From the NCBI RefSeq assembly GCF_963576545.1, contig NW_026870395.1, positions 248,001-312,000 of the forward strand: DNA of 64,000 nt. The letters are read 5' to 3'. A program made the translations under genes and the position numbers. Source of the stretch: Limanda limanda (taxonomy: Eukaryota > Chordata > Actinopteri > Pleuronectiformes > Pleuronectidae). Shown here in pieces: positions 11,301 to 24,198 of this stretch (its first letter is position 1; each line of letters begins with the position of its first letter). The notes beneath the pieces were generated by a model. That model saw only the letters and a list, made by a program, of their open reading frames with translations, ran no database searches and had not been told where the DNA came from.

Positions 11301-14300
11301 TTTAGTGGGGGTAGAGCCTACTTGCAAGTCTCTCCGACCTTCACAAAAAAAGTTATTCAAGAATATCTCTTTCTCCTATGTGCTTTCATCCCTAACCCTA
11401 ACCCTAACCCTTCCGAAAGTCGGAGAAGCTCAAGGATGGTACCGATCGATGCGCGCTACCCCATTTAGTGGGGGTAGAGCCTACTTGCAAGTCTCTCCGA
11501 CCTTCACAAAAAAAGTTATTCAAGAATATCTCCTCAGATTTGGGGGAATTTCGTCGGTCGACCTCTTCCGAAGGTCGTACAAGCTCGGGGATGGTACCAA
11601 TCGATCCGCAGGACCCAAATTAGTCCAGATGCAACCACTTTCCAAGTCTCTCCGACCTTCACAAAAAAAGTTATTCAAGAATATCTCTTTCTCCTATGTG
11701 CTTTCATCCCTAACCCTAACCCTAACCCTTCCGAAAGTCGGAGAAGCTCAAGGATGGTACCGATCGATGCGCGCAACCCCATTTAGTGGGGGTAGAGCCT
11801 ACTTGCAAGTCTCTCCGACCTTCACAAAAAAAGTTATTCAAGAATATCTCTTTCTCCTATGTGCTTTCATCCCTAACCCTAACCCTAACCCTTCCGAAAG
11901 TCGGAGAAGCTCAAGGATGGTACCGATCGATGCGCGCTACCCCATTTAGTGGGGGTAGAGCCTACTTTCAAGTCTCTCCGACCTTCACAAAAAAAGTTAT
12001 TCAAGAATATCTCTTTCTCCTATGTGCTTTCATCCCTAACCCTAACCCTAACCCTTCCGAAAGTCGGAGAAGCTCAAGGATGGTACTGATCGATGCGCGC
12101 TACCCCATTTAGTGGGGGTACAGCCTACTTGCAAGTCTCTCCGACCTTCAAAAAAAAAGTTATTCAAGAATATCTCCTCAGATTTGGGGGAATTTCGTCG
12201 GTCGACCTCTTCCGAAGGTCGTACAAGCTCGGGGATGGTACCAATCGATCCGCAGGACCCAAATTAGTCCAGATGCAACCACTTTCCAAGTCTCTCCGAC
12301 CTTCACAAAAAAAGTTATTCAAGAATATCTCTTTCTCCTATGTGCTTTCATCCCTAACCCTAACCCTAACCCTTCCGAAAGTCGGAGAAGCTCAAGGATG
12401 GTACCGATCGATGCGCGCAACCCCATTTAGTGGGGGTAGAGCCTACTTGCAAGTCTCTCCGACCTTCACAAAAAAAGTTATTCAAGAATATCTCTTTCTC
12501 CTATGTGCTTTCATCCCTAACCCTAACCCTAACCCTTCCGAAAGTCGGAGAAGCTCAAGGATGGTACCGATCGATGCGCGCTACCCCATTTAGTGGGGGT
12601 AGAGCCTACTTGCAAGTCTCTCCGACCTTCACAAAAAAAGTTATTCAAGAATATCTCTTTCTCCTATGTGCTTTCATCCCTAACCCTAACCCTAACCCTT
12701 CCGAAAGTCGGAGAAGCTCAAGGATGGTACCGATCGATGCGCGCTACCCCATTTAGTGGGGGTAAAGCCTACTTGCAAGTCTCTCCGACCTTCACAAAAA
12801 AAGTTATTCAAGAATATCTCCTCAGATTTGGGGGAATTTCGTCGGTCGACCTCTTCCGAAGGTCGTACAAGCTCGGGGATGGTACCAATCGATCCGCAGG
12901 ACCCAAATTAGTCCAGATGCAACCACTTTCCAAGTCTCTCCGACCTTCACAAAAAAAGTTATTCAAGAATATCTCTTTCTCCTATGTGCTTTCATCCCTA
13001 ACCCTAACCCTTCCGAAAGTCGGAGAAGCTCAAGGATGGTACCGATCGATGCGCGCTACCCCATTTAGTGGGGGTAGAGCCTACTTGCAAGTCTCTCCGA
13101 CCTTCACAAAAAAAGTTATTCAAGAATATCTCTTTCTCCTATGTGCTTTCATCCCTAACCCTAACCCTAACCCTTCCGAAAGTCGGAGAAGCTCAAGGAT
13201 GGTACCGATCGATGCGCGCTACCCCATTTAGTGGGGGTAGAGCCTACTTGCAAGTCTCTCCGACCTTCAAAAAAAAAGTTATTCAAGAATATCTCTTTCT
13301 CCTATGTGCTTTCATCCCTAACCCTAACCCTAACCCTTCCGAAAGTCGGAGAAGCTCAAGGATGGTACCGATCGATGCGCGCTACCCCATTTAGTGGGGG
13401 TAGAGCCTACTTGCAAGTCTCTCCGACCTTCACAAAAAAAGTTATTCAAGAATATCTCGTCAGATTTGGGGGAATTTCGTCGGTCGACCTCTTCCGAAGG
13501 TCGTACAAGCTCGGGGATGGTACCAATCGATCCGCAGGACCCAAATTAGTCCAGATGCAACCACTTTCCAAGTCTCTCCGACCTTCACAAAAAAAGTTAT
13601 TCAAGAATATCTCTTTCTCCTATGTGCTTTCATCCCTAACCCTAACCCTAACCCTTCCGAAAGTCGGAGAAGCTCAAGGATGGTACCGATCGATGCGCGC
13701 TACCCCATTTAGTGGGGGTAGAGCCTACTTGCAAGTCTCTCCGACCTTCACAAAAAAAGTTATTCAAGAATATCTCTTTCTCCTATGTGCTTTCATCCCT
13801 AACCCTAACCCTAACCCTTCCGAAAGTCGGAGAAGCTCAAGGATGGTACCGATCGATGCGCGCTACCCCATTTAGTGGGGGTAGAGCCTACTTGCAAGTC
13901 TCTCCGACCTTCACAAAAAAAGTTATTCAAGAATATCTCTTTCTCCTATGTGCTTTCATCCCTAACCCTAACCCTAACCCTTCCGAAAGTCGGAGAAGCT
14001 CAAGGATGGTACCGATCGATGCGCGCTACCCCATTTAGTGGGGGTAGAGCCTACTTGCAAGTCTCTCCGATTTTCACAAAAAAAGTTATTCAAGAATATC
14101 TCTTTCTCCTATGTGCTTTCATCCCTAACCCTAACCCTAACCCTTCCGAAAGTCGGAGAAGCTCAAGGATGGTACCGATCGATGCGCGCTACCCCATTTA
14201 GTGGGGGTAGAGCCTACTTGCAAGTCTCTCCGACCTTCACAAAAAAAGTTATTCAAGAATATCTCCTCAGATTTGGGGGAATTTCGTCGGTCGACCTCTT

Positions 14301-17300
14301 CCGAAGGTCGTACAAGCTCGGGGATGGTACCAATCGATCCGCAGGACCCAAATTAGTCCAGATGCAACCACTTTCCAAGTCTCTCCGACCTTCACAAAAA
14401 AAGTTATTCAAGAATATCTCTTTCTCCTATGTGCTTTCATCCCTAACCCTAACCCTAACCCTTCCGAAAGTCGGAGAAGCTCAAGGATGGTACCGATCGA
14501 TGCGCGCTACCCCATTTAGTGGGGGTACAGCCTACTTGCAAGTCTCTCCGACCTTCAAAAAAAAAGTTATTCAAGAATATCTCCTCAGATTTGGGGGAAT
14601 TTCGTCGGTCGACCTCTTCCGAAGGTCGTACAAGCTCGGGGATGGTACCAATCGATCCGCAGGACCCAAATTAGTCCAGATGCAACCACTTTCCAAGTCT
14701 CTCCGACCTTCACAAAAAAAGTTATTCAAGAATATCTCTTTCTCCTATGTGCTTTCATCCCTAACCCTAACCCTAACCCTTCCGAAAGTCGGAGAAGCTC
14801 AAGGATGGTACCGATCGATGCGCGCAACCCCATTTAGTGGGGGTAGAGCCTACTTGCAAGTCTCTCCGACCTTCACAAAAAAAGTTATTCAAGAATATCT
14901 CTTTCTCCTATGTGCTTTCATCCCTAACCCTAACCCTAACCCTTCCGAAAGTCGGAGAAGCTCAAGGATGGTACCGATCGATGCGCGCTACCCCATTTAG
15001 TGGGGGTAGAGCCTACTTGCAAGTCTCTCCGACCTTCACAAAAAAAGTTATTCAAGAATATCTCTTTCTCCTATGTGCTTTCATCCCTAACCCTAACCCT
15101 AACCCTTCCGAAAGTCGGAGAAGCTCAAGGATGGTACCGATCGATGCGCGCTACCCCATTTAGTGGGGGTAGAGCCTACTTGCAAGTCTCTCCGATTTTC
15201 ACAAAAAAAGTTATTCAAGAATATCTCTTTCTCCTATGTGCTTTCATCCCTAACCCTAACCCTAACCCTTCCGAAAGTCGGAGAAGCTCAAGGATGGTAC
15301 CGATCGATGCGCGCTACCCCATTTAGTGGGGGTAGAGCCTACTTGCAAGTCTCTCCGACCTTCACAAAAAAAGTTATTCAAGAATATCTCCTCAGATTTG
15401 GGGGAATTTCGTCGGTCGACCTCTTCCGAAGGTCGTACAAGCTCGGGGATGGTACCAATCGATCCGCAGGACCCAAATTAGTCCAGATGCAACCACTTTC
15501 CAAGTCTCTCCGACCTTCACAAAAAAAGTTATTCAAGAATATCTCTTTCTCCTATGTGCTTTCATCCCTAACCCTAACCCTAACCCTTCCGAAAGTCGGA
15601 GAAGCTCAAGGATGGTACCGATCGATGCGCGCAACCCCATTTAGTGGGGGTAGAGCCTACTTGCAAGTCTCTCCGACCTTCACAAAAAAAGTTATTCAAG
15701 AATATCTCTTTCTCCTATGTGCTTTCATCCCTAACCCTAACCCTAACCCTTCCGAAAGTCAGAGAAGCTCAAGGATGGTACCGATCGATGCGCGCTACCC
15801 CATTTAGTGGGGGTAGAGCCTACTTGCAAGTCTCTCCGACCTTCACAAAAAAAGTTATTCAAGAATATCTCTTTCTCCTATGTGCTTTCATCCCTAACCC
15901 TAACCCTAACCCTTCCGAAAGTCGGAGAAGCTCAAGGATGGTACCGATCGATGCGCGCTACCCCATTTAGTGGGGGTAGAGCCTACTTGCAAGTCTCTCC
16001 GACCTTCACAAAAAAAGTTATTCAAGAATATCTCCTCAGATTTGGGGGAATTTCGTCGGTCGACCTCTTCCGAAGGTCGTACAAGCTCGGGGATGGTACC
16101 AATCGATCCGCAGGACCCAAATTAGTCCAGATGCAACCACTTTCCAAGTCTCTCCGACCTTCACAAAAAAAGTTATTCAAGAATATCTCTTTCTCCTATG
16201 TGCTTTCATCCCTAACCCTAACCCTAACCCTTCCGAAAGTCGGAGAAGCTCAAGGATGGTACCGATCGATGCGCGCAACCCCATTTAGTGGGGGTAGAGC
16301 CTACTTGCAAGTCTCTCCGACCTTCACAAAAAAAGTTATTCAAGAATATCTCTTTCTCCTATGTGCTTTCATCCCTAACCCTAACCCTAACCCTTCCGAA
16401 AGTCGGAGAAGCTCAAGGATGGTACCGATCGATGCGCGCTACCCCATTTAGTGGGGGTAGAGCCTACTTGCAAGTCTCTCCGATTTTCACAAAAAAAGTT
16501 ATTCAAGAATATCTCTTTCTCCTATGTGCTTTCATCCCTAACCCTAACCCTAACCCTTCCGAAAGTCGGAGAAGCTCAAGGATGGTACCGATCGATGCGC
16601 GCTACCCCATTTAGTGGGGGTAGAGCCTACTTGCAAGTCTCTCCGACCTTCACAAAAAAAGTTATTCAAGAATATCTCCTCAGATTTGGGGGAATTTCGT
16701 CGGTCGACCTCTTCCGAAGGTCGTACAAGCTCGGGGATGGTACCAATCGATCCGCAGGACCCAAATTAGTCCAGATGCAACCACTTTCCAAGTCTCTCCG
16801 ACCTTCACAAAAAAAGTTATTCAAGAATATCTCTTTCTCCTATGTGCTTTCATCCCTAACCCTAACCCTAACCCTTCCGAAAGTCGGAGAAGCTCAAGGA
16901 TGGTACCGATCGATGCGCGCAACCCCATTTAGTGGGGGTAGAGCCTACTTGCAAGTCTCTCCGACCTTCACAAAAAAAGTTATTCAAGAATATCTCTTTC
17001 TCCTATGTGCTTTCATCCCTAACCCTAACCCTAACCCTTCCGAAAGTCAGAGAAGCTCAAGGATGGTACCGATCGATGCGCGCTACCCCATTTAGTGGGG
17101 GTAGAGCCTACTTGCAAGTCTCTCCGACCTTCACAAAAAAAGTTATTCAAGAATATCTCTTTCTCCTATGTGCTTTCATCCCTAACCCTAACCCTAACCC
17201 TTCCGAAAGTCGGAGAAGCTCAAGGATGGTACCGATCGATGCGCGCTACCCCATTTAGTGGGGGTAGAGCCTACTTGCAAGTCTCTCCGACCTTCACAAA

Positions 17301-17476
17301 AAAAGTTATTCAAGAATATCTCCTCAGATTTGGGGGAATTTCGTCGGTCGACCTCTTCCGAAGGTCGTACAAGCTCGGGGATGGTACCAATCGATCCGCA
17401 GGACCCAAATTAGTCCAGATGCAACCACTTTCCAAGTCTCTCCGACCTTCACAAAAAAAGTTATTCAAGAATATCT
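8304..17476. repeat. Array block 2, variant-rich central domain, left part
   Basis: A runs are 3,4,3,4,2,3,3,3,4,1,4,3,3,3. Marker variants first appear here: ACTTTCAAG for ACTTGCAAG (8584, 11967), GGGTACAGCC with an A9 tract (about 8738, 12120, 14528), GATTTTC for GACCTTC (about 9405, 14069, 15194, 16483) and AGTCAGAG for AGTCGGAG (about 9970, 10776, 15760, 17048). The markers recur in fixed order, which exposes internal duplications at offsets of 5,790 bp (8.7-10.2 kb versus 14.5-16.0 kb) and 1,288 bp. Confidence 0.9.
14265..14737 (+). repeat. B-A-B junction (single A between two B)
   Basis: B 14265-14419, A 14420-14582, B 14583-14737. The lone A carries the GGGTACAG plus A9 variant that elsewhere is the third A of a unit. 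This fits loss of two A by unequal exchange. The same arrangement occurs at 28065-28537 with the same variant, and at 47802-48274 with a plain A. Confidence 0.9.
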
Positions 17477-17541
17477 CTTTCTCCTATGTGCTTTCATCCC
17501 TAACCCTAACCCTAACCCTTCCGAAAGTCGGAGAAGCTCAA
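14987..17541. repeat. 1,288-bp tandem duplication (two HORs), first instance
   Basis: About 14987-16253 recurs at 16275-17541. Markers GATTTTC (15194/16482) and AGTCAGAG (15760/17048) line up. The homologous region in block 4 (28.8-30.05 kb) has only one copy, so the duplication (or its loss) postdates the larger 12.5-14.4 kb duplication. Confidence 0.85.
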
Positions 17542-20500
17542 CGATGGTACCGATCGATGCGCGCTACCCCATTTAGTGGGGGTAGAGCCTACTTGCAAGT
17601 CTCTCCGACCTTCACAAAAAAAGTTATTCAAGAATATCTCTTTCTCCTATGTGCTTTCATCCCTAACCCTAACCCTAACCCTTCCGAAAGTCGGAGAAGC
17701 TCAAGGATGGTACCGATCGATGCGCGCTACCCCATTTAGTGGGGGTAGAGCCTACTTGCAAGTCTCTCCGACCTTCACAAAAAAAGTTATTCAAGAATAT
17801 CTCCTCAGATTTGGGGGAATTTCGTCGGTCGACCTCTTCCGAAGGTCGTACAAGCTCGGGGATGGTACCAATCGATCCGCAGGACCCAAATTAGTCCAGA
17901 TGCAACCACTTTCCAAGTCTCTCCGACCTTCACAAAAAAAGTTATTCAAGAATATCTCTTTCTCCTATGTGCTTTCATCCCTAACCCTAACCCTAACCCT
18001 TCCGAAAGTCGGAGAAGCTCAAGGATGGTACCGATCGATGCGCGCAACCCCATTTAGTGGGGGTAGAGCCTACTTGCAAGTCTCTCCGACCTTCACAAAA
18101 AAAGTTATTCAAGAATATCTCTTTCTCCTATGTGCTTTCATCCCTAACCCTAACCCTAACCCTTCCGAAAGTCGGAGAAGCTCAAGGATGGTACCGATCG
18201 ATGCGCGCTACCCCATTTAGTGGGGGTAGAGCCTACTTTCAAGTCTCTCCGACCTTCACAAAAAAAGTTATTCAAGAATATCTCTTTCTCCTATGTGCTT
18301 TCATCCCTAACCCTAACCCTAACCCTTCCGAAAGTCGGAGAAGCTCAAGGATGGTACCGATCGATGCGCGCTACCCCATTTAGTGGGGGTACAGCCTACT
18401 TGCAAGTCTCTCCGACCTTCAAAAAAAAAGTTATTCAAGAATATCTCCTCAGATTTGGGGGAATTTCGTCGGTCGACCTCTTCCGAAGGTCGTACAAGCT
18501 CGGGGATGGTACCAATCGATCCGCAGGACCCAAATTAGTCCAGATGCAACCACTTTCCAAGTCTCTCCGACCTTCACAAAAAAAGTTATTCAAGAATATC
18601 TCTTTCTCCTATGTGCTTTCATCCCTAACCCTAACCCTAACCCTTCCGAAAGTCGGAGAAGCTCAAGGATGGTACCGATCGATGCGCGCAACCCCATTTA
18701 GTGGGGGTAGAGCCTACTTGCAAGTCTCTCCGACCTTCACAAAAAAAGTTATTCAAGAATATCTCTTTCTCCTATGTGCTTTCATCCCTAACCCTAACCC
18801 TAACCCTTCCGAAAGTCGGAGAAGCTCAAGGATGGTACCGATCGATGCGCGCTACCCCATTTAGTGGGGGTAGAGCCTACTTGCAAGTCTCTCCGACCTT
18901 CACAAAAAAAGTTATTCAAGAATATCTCTTTCTCCTATGTGCTTTCATCCCTAACCCTAACCCTAACCCTTCCGAAAGTCGGAGAAGCTCAAGGATGGTA
19001 CCGATCGATGCGCGCTACCCCATTTAGTGGGGGTAAAGCCTACTTGCAAGTCTCTCCGACCTTCACAAAAAAAGTTATTCAAGAATATCTCCTCAGATTT
19101 GGGGGAATTTCGTCGGTCGACCTCTTCCGAAGGTCGTACAAGCTCGGGGATGGTACCAATCGATCCGCAGGACCCAAATTAGTCCAGATGCAACCACTTT
19201 CCAAGTCTCTCCGACCTTCACAAAAAAAGTTATTCAAGAATATCTCTTTCTCCTATGTGCTTTCATCCCTAACCCTAACCCTTCCAAAAGTCCGAGAAGC
19301 TCAAGGATGGTACCGATCGATGCGCGCTACCCCATTTAGTGGGGGTAGAGCCTACTTGCAAGTCTCTCCGACCTTCACAAAAAAAGTTATTCAAGAATAT
19401 CTCTTTCTCCTATGTGCTTTCATCCCTAACCCTAACCCTAACCCTTCCGAAAGTCGGAGAAGCTCAAGGATGGTACCGATCGATGCGCGCTACCCCATTT
19501 AGTGGGGGTAGAGCCTACTTGCAAGTCTCTCCGACCTTCAAAAAAAAAGTTATTCAAGAATATCTCTTTCTCCTATGTGCTTTCATCCCTAACCCTAACC
19601 CTAACCCTTCCGAAAGTCGGAGAAGCTCAAGGATGGTACCGATCGATGCGCGCTACCCCATTTAGTGGGGGTAGAGCCTACTTGCAAGTCTCTCCGACCT
19701 TCACAAAAAAAGTTATTCAAGAATATCTCCTCAGATTTGGGGGAATTTCGTCGGTCGACCTCTTCCGAAGGTCGTACAAGCTCGGGGATGGTACCAATCG
19801 ATCCGCAGGACCCAAATTAGTCCAGATGCAACCACTTTCCAAGTCTCTCCGACCTTCACAAAAAAAGTTATTCAAGAATATCTCTTTCTCCTATGTGCTT
19901 TCATCCCTAACCCTAACCCTAACCCTTCCGAAAGTCGGAGAAGCTCAAGGATGGTACCGATCGATGCGCGCAACCCCATTTAGTGGGGGTAGAGCCTACT
20001 TGCAAGTCTCTCCGACCTTCACAAAAAAAGTTATTCAAGAATATCTCTTTCTCCTATGTGCTTTCATCCCTAACCCTAACCCTAACCCTTCCGAAAGTCG
20101 GAGAAGCTCAAGGATGGTACCGATCGATGCGCGCTACCCCATTTAGTGGGGGTAGAGCCTACTTTCAAGTCTCTCCGACCTTCACAAAAAAAGTTATTCA
20201 AGAATATCTCTTTCTCCTATGTGCTTTCATCCCTAACCCTAACCCTAACCCTTCCGAAAGTCGGAGAAGCTCAAGGATGGTACCGATCGATGCGCGCTAC
20301 CCCATTTAGTGGGGGTACAGCCTACTTGCAAGTCTCTCCGACCTTCAAAAAAAAAGTTATTCAAGAATATCTCCTCAGATTTGGGGGAATTTCGTCGGTC
20401 GACCTCTTCCGAAGGTCGTACAAGCTCGGGGATGGTACCAATCGATCCGCAGGACCCAAATTAGTCCAGATGCAACCACTTTCCAAGTCTCTCCGACCTT

Positions 20501-23500
20501 CACAAAAAAAGTTATTCAAGAATATCTCTTTCTCCTATGTGCTTTCATCCCTAACCCTAACCCTAACCCTTCCGAAAGTCGGAGAAGCTCAAGGATGGTA
20601 CCGATCGATGCGCGCAACCCCATTTAGTGGGGGTAGAGCCTACTTGCAAGTCTCTCCGACCTTCACAAAAAAAGTTATTCAAGAATATCTCTTTCTCCTA
20701 TGTGCTTTCATCCCTAACCCTAACCCTAACCCTTCCGAAAGTCGGAGAAGCTCAAGGATGGTACCGATCGATGCGCGCTACCCCATTTAGTGGGGGTAGA
20801 GCCTACTTGCAAGTCTCTCCGACCTTCACAAAAAAAGTTATTCAAGAATATCTCTTTCTCCTATGTGCTTTCATCCCTAACCCTAACCCTAACCCTTCCG
20901 AAAGTCGGAGAAGCTCAAGGATGGTACCGATCGATGCGCGCTACCCCATTTAGTGGGGGTAAAGCCTACTTGCAAGTCTCTCCGACCTTCACAAAAAAAG
21001 TTATTCAAGAATATCTCCTCAGATTTGGGGGAATTTCGTCGGTCGACCTCTTCCGAAGGTCGTACAAGCTCGGGGATGGTACCAATCGATCCGCAGGACC
21101 CAAATTAGTCCAGATGCAACCACTTTCCAAGTCTCTCCGACCTTCACAAAAAAAGTTATTCAAGAATATCTCTTTCTCCTATGTGCTTTCATCCCTAACC
21201 CTAACCCTTCCAAAAGTCCGAGAAGCTCAAGGATGGTACCGATCGATGCGCGCTACCCCATTTAGTGGGGGTAGAGCCTACTTGCAAGTCTCTCCGACCT
21301 TCACAAAAAAAGTTATTCAAGAATATCTCTTTCTCCTATGTGCTTTCATCCCTAACCCTAACCCTAACCCTTCCGAAAGTCGGAGAAGCTCAAGGATGGT
21401 ACCGATCGATGCGCGCTACCCCATTTAGTGGGGGTAGAGCCTACTTGCAAGTCTCTCCGACCTTCAAAAAAAAAGTTATTCAAGAATATCTCTTTCTCCT
21501 ATGTGCTTTCATCCCTAACCCTAACCCTAACCCTTCCGAAAGTCGGAGAAGCTCAAGGATGGTACCGATCGATGCGCGCTACCCCATTTAGTGGGGGTAG
21601 AGCCTACTTGCAAGTCTCTCCGACCTTCACAAAAAAAGTTATTCAAGAATATCTCCTCAGATTTGGGGGAATTTCGTCGGTCGACCTCTTCCGAAGGTCG
21701 TACAAGCTCGGGGATGGTACCAATCGATCCGCAGGACCCAAATTAGTCCAGATGCAACCACTTTCCAAGTCTCTCCGACCTTCACAAAAAAAGTTATTCA
21801 AGAATATCTCTTTCTCCTATGTGCTTTCATCCCTAACCCTAACCCTAACCCTTCCGAAAGTCGGAGAAGCTCAAGGATGGTACCGATCGATGCGCGCTAC
21901 CCCATTTAGTGGGGGTAGAGCCTACTTGCAAGTCTCTCCGACCTTCACAAAAAAAGTTATTCAAGAATATCTCTTTCTCCTATGTGCTTTCATCCCTAAC
22001 CCTAACCCTAACCCTTCCGAAAGTCGGAGAAGCTCAAGGATGGTACCGATCGATGCGCGCTACCCCATTTAGTGGGGGTAGAGCCTACTTGCAAGTCTCT
22101 CCGACCTTCACAAAAAAAGTTATTCAAGAATATCTCTTTCTCCTATGTGCTTTCATCCCTAACCCTAACCCTAACCCTTCCGAAAGTCGGAGAAGCTCAA
22201 GGATGGTACTGATCGATGCGCGCTACCCCATTTAGTGGGGGTAGAGCCTACTTGCAAGTCTCTCCGACCTTCACAAAAAAAGTTATTCAAGAATATCTCC
22301 TCAGATTTGGGGGAATTTCGTCGGTCGACCTCTTCCGAAGGTCGTACAAGCTCGGGGATGGTACCAATCGATCTGCAGGACCCAAATTAGTCCAGATGCA
22401 ACCACTTTCCAAGTCTCTCCGACCTTCACAAAAAAAGTTATTCAAGAATATCTCTTTCTCCTATGTGCTTTCATCCCTAACCCTAACCCTAACCCTTCCG
22501 AAAGTCGGAGAAGCTCAAGGATGGTACCGATCGATGCGCGCTACCCCATTTAGTGGGGGTAGAGCCTACTTGCAAGTCTCTCCGACCTTCACAAAAAAAG
22601 TTATTCAAGAATATCTCTTTCTCCTATGTGCTTTCATCCCTAACCCTAACCCTAACCCTTCCGAAAGTCGGAGAAGCTCAAGGATGGTACCGATCGATGC
22701 GCGCTACCCCATTTAGTGGGGGTAAAGCCTACTTGCAAGTCTCTCCGACCTTCACAAAAAAAGTTATTCAAGAATATCTCCTCAGATTTGGGGGAATTTC
22801 GTCGGTCGACCTCTTCCGAAGGTCGTACAAGCTCGGGGATGGTACCAATCGATCCGCAGGACCCAAATTAGTCCAGATGCAACCACTTTCCAAGTCTCTC
22901 CGACCTTCACAAAAAAAGTTATTCAAGAATATCTCTTTCTCCTATGTGCTTTCATCCCTAACCCTTCCGAAAGTCGGAGAAGCTCAAGGATGGTACCGAT
23001 CGATGCGCGCTACCCCATTTAGTGGGGGTAGAGCCTACTTGCAAGTCTCTCCGACCTTCACAAAAAAAGTTATTCAAGAATATCTCTTTCTCCTATGTGC
23101 TTTCATCCCTAACCCTAACCCTTCCGAAAGTCGGAGAAGCTCAATGATGGTACCGATCGATGCGCGCTACCCCATTTAGTGGGGGTAGAGCCTACTTGCA
23201 AGTCTCTCCGACCTTCACAAAAAAAGTTATTCAAGAATATCTCTTTCTCCTATGTGCTTTCATCCCTAACCCTAACCCTAACCCTTCCGAAAGTCGGAGA
23301 AGCTCAAGGATGGTACCGATCGATGCGCGCTACCCCATTTAGTGGGGGTAAAGCCTACTTGCAAGTCTCTCCGACCTTCACAAAAAAAGTTATTCAAGAA
23401 TATCTCCTCAGATTTGGGGGAATTTCGTCGGTCGACCTCTTCCGAAGGTCGTACAAGCTCGGGGATGGTACCAATCGATCCGCAGGACCCAAATTAGTCC

Positions 23501-24198
23501 AGATGCAACCACTTTCCAAGTCTCTCCGACCTTCACAAAAAAAGTTATTCAAGAATATCTCTTTCTCCTATGTGCTTTCATCCCTAACCCTAACCCTTCC
23601 GAAAGTCGGAGAAGCTCAAGGATGGTACCGATCGATGCGCGCTACCCCATTTAGTGGGGGTAGAGCCTACTTGCAAGTCTCTCCGACCTTCACAAAAAAA
23701 GTTATTCAAGAATATCTCTTTCTCCTATGTGCTTTCATCCCTAACCCTAACCCTAACCCTTCCGAAAGTCGGAGAAGCTCAAGGATGGTACCGATCGATG
23801 CGCGCTACCCCATTTAGTGGGGGTAGAGCCTACTTGCAAGTCTCTCCGACCTTCAAAAAAAAAGTTATTCAAGAATATCTCTTTCTCCTATGTGCTTTCA
23901 TCCCTAACCCTAACCCTAACCCTTCCGAAAGTCGGAGAAGCTCAAGGATGGTACCGATCGATGCGCGCTACCCCATTTAGTGGGGGTAGAGCCTACTTGC
24001 AAGTCTCTCCGACCTTCACAAAAAAAGTTATTCAAGAATATCTCCTCAGATTTGGGGGAATTTCGTCGGTCGACCTCTTCCGAAGGTCGTACAAGCTCGG
24101 GGATGGTACCAATCGATCCGCAGGACCCAAATTAGTCCAGATGCAACCACTTTCCAAGTCTCTCCGACCTTCACAAAAAAAGTTATTCAAGAATATCT
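17477..24198. repeat. Array block 3, with 1,926-bp tandem duplication
   Basis: A runs are 2,3,3,3,3,3,3,3,2,3,3. The stretch 18.0-19.7 kb recurs at 20.0-21.6 kb. The end of the block (22.2-24.0 kb) has the shortest telomeric tracts: one unit in the A at 22935, two units in those at 23086 and 23561. It also has the private marker CAATGATGG near 23143 and one CTGCAG-bearing B near 22373. The same set of markers returns at 32.8-34.6 kb and 38.5-40.3 kb. Confidence 0.9.
17616..21899. repeat. 1,926-bp tandem duplication (three HORs)
   Basis: Copy 1 is about 17616-19973 and copy 2 about 19542-21899. The markers ACTTTCAAG (18239/20165), GGGTACAG (18392/20318), GGGTAAAG (19036/20962) and CCAAAAGTCCGAG (19284/21210) line up. 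1,926 is three 644-bp HORs minus one 6-bp telomeric unit. Confidence 0.88.
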
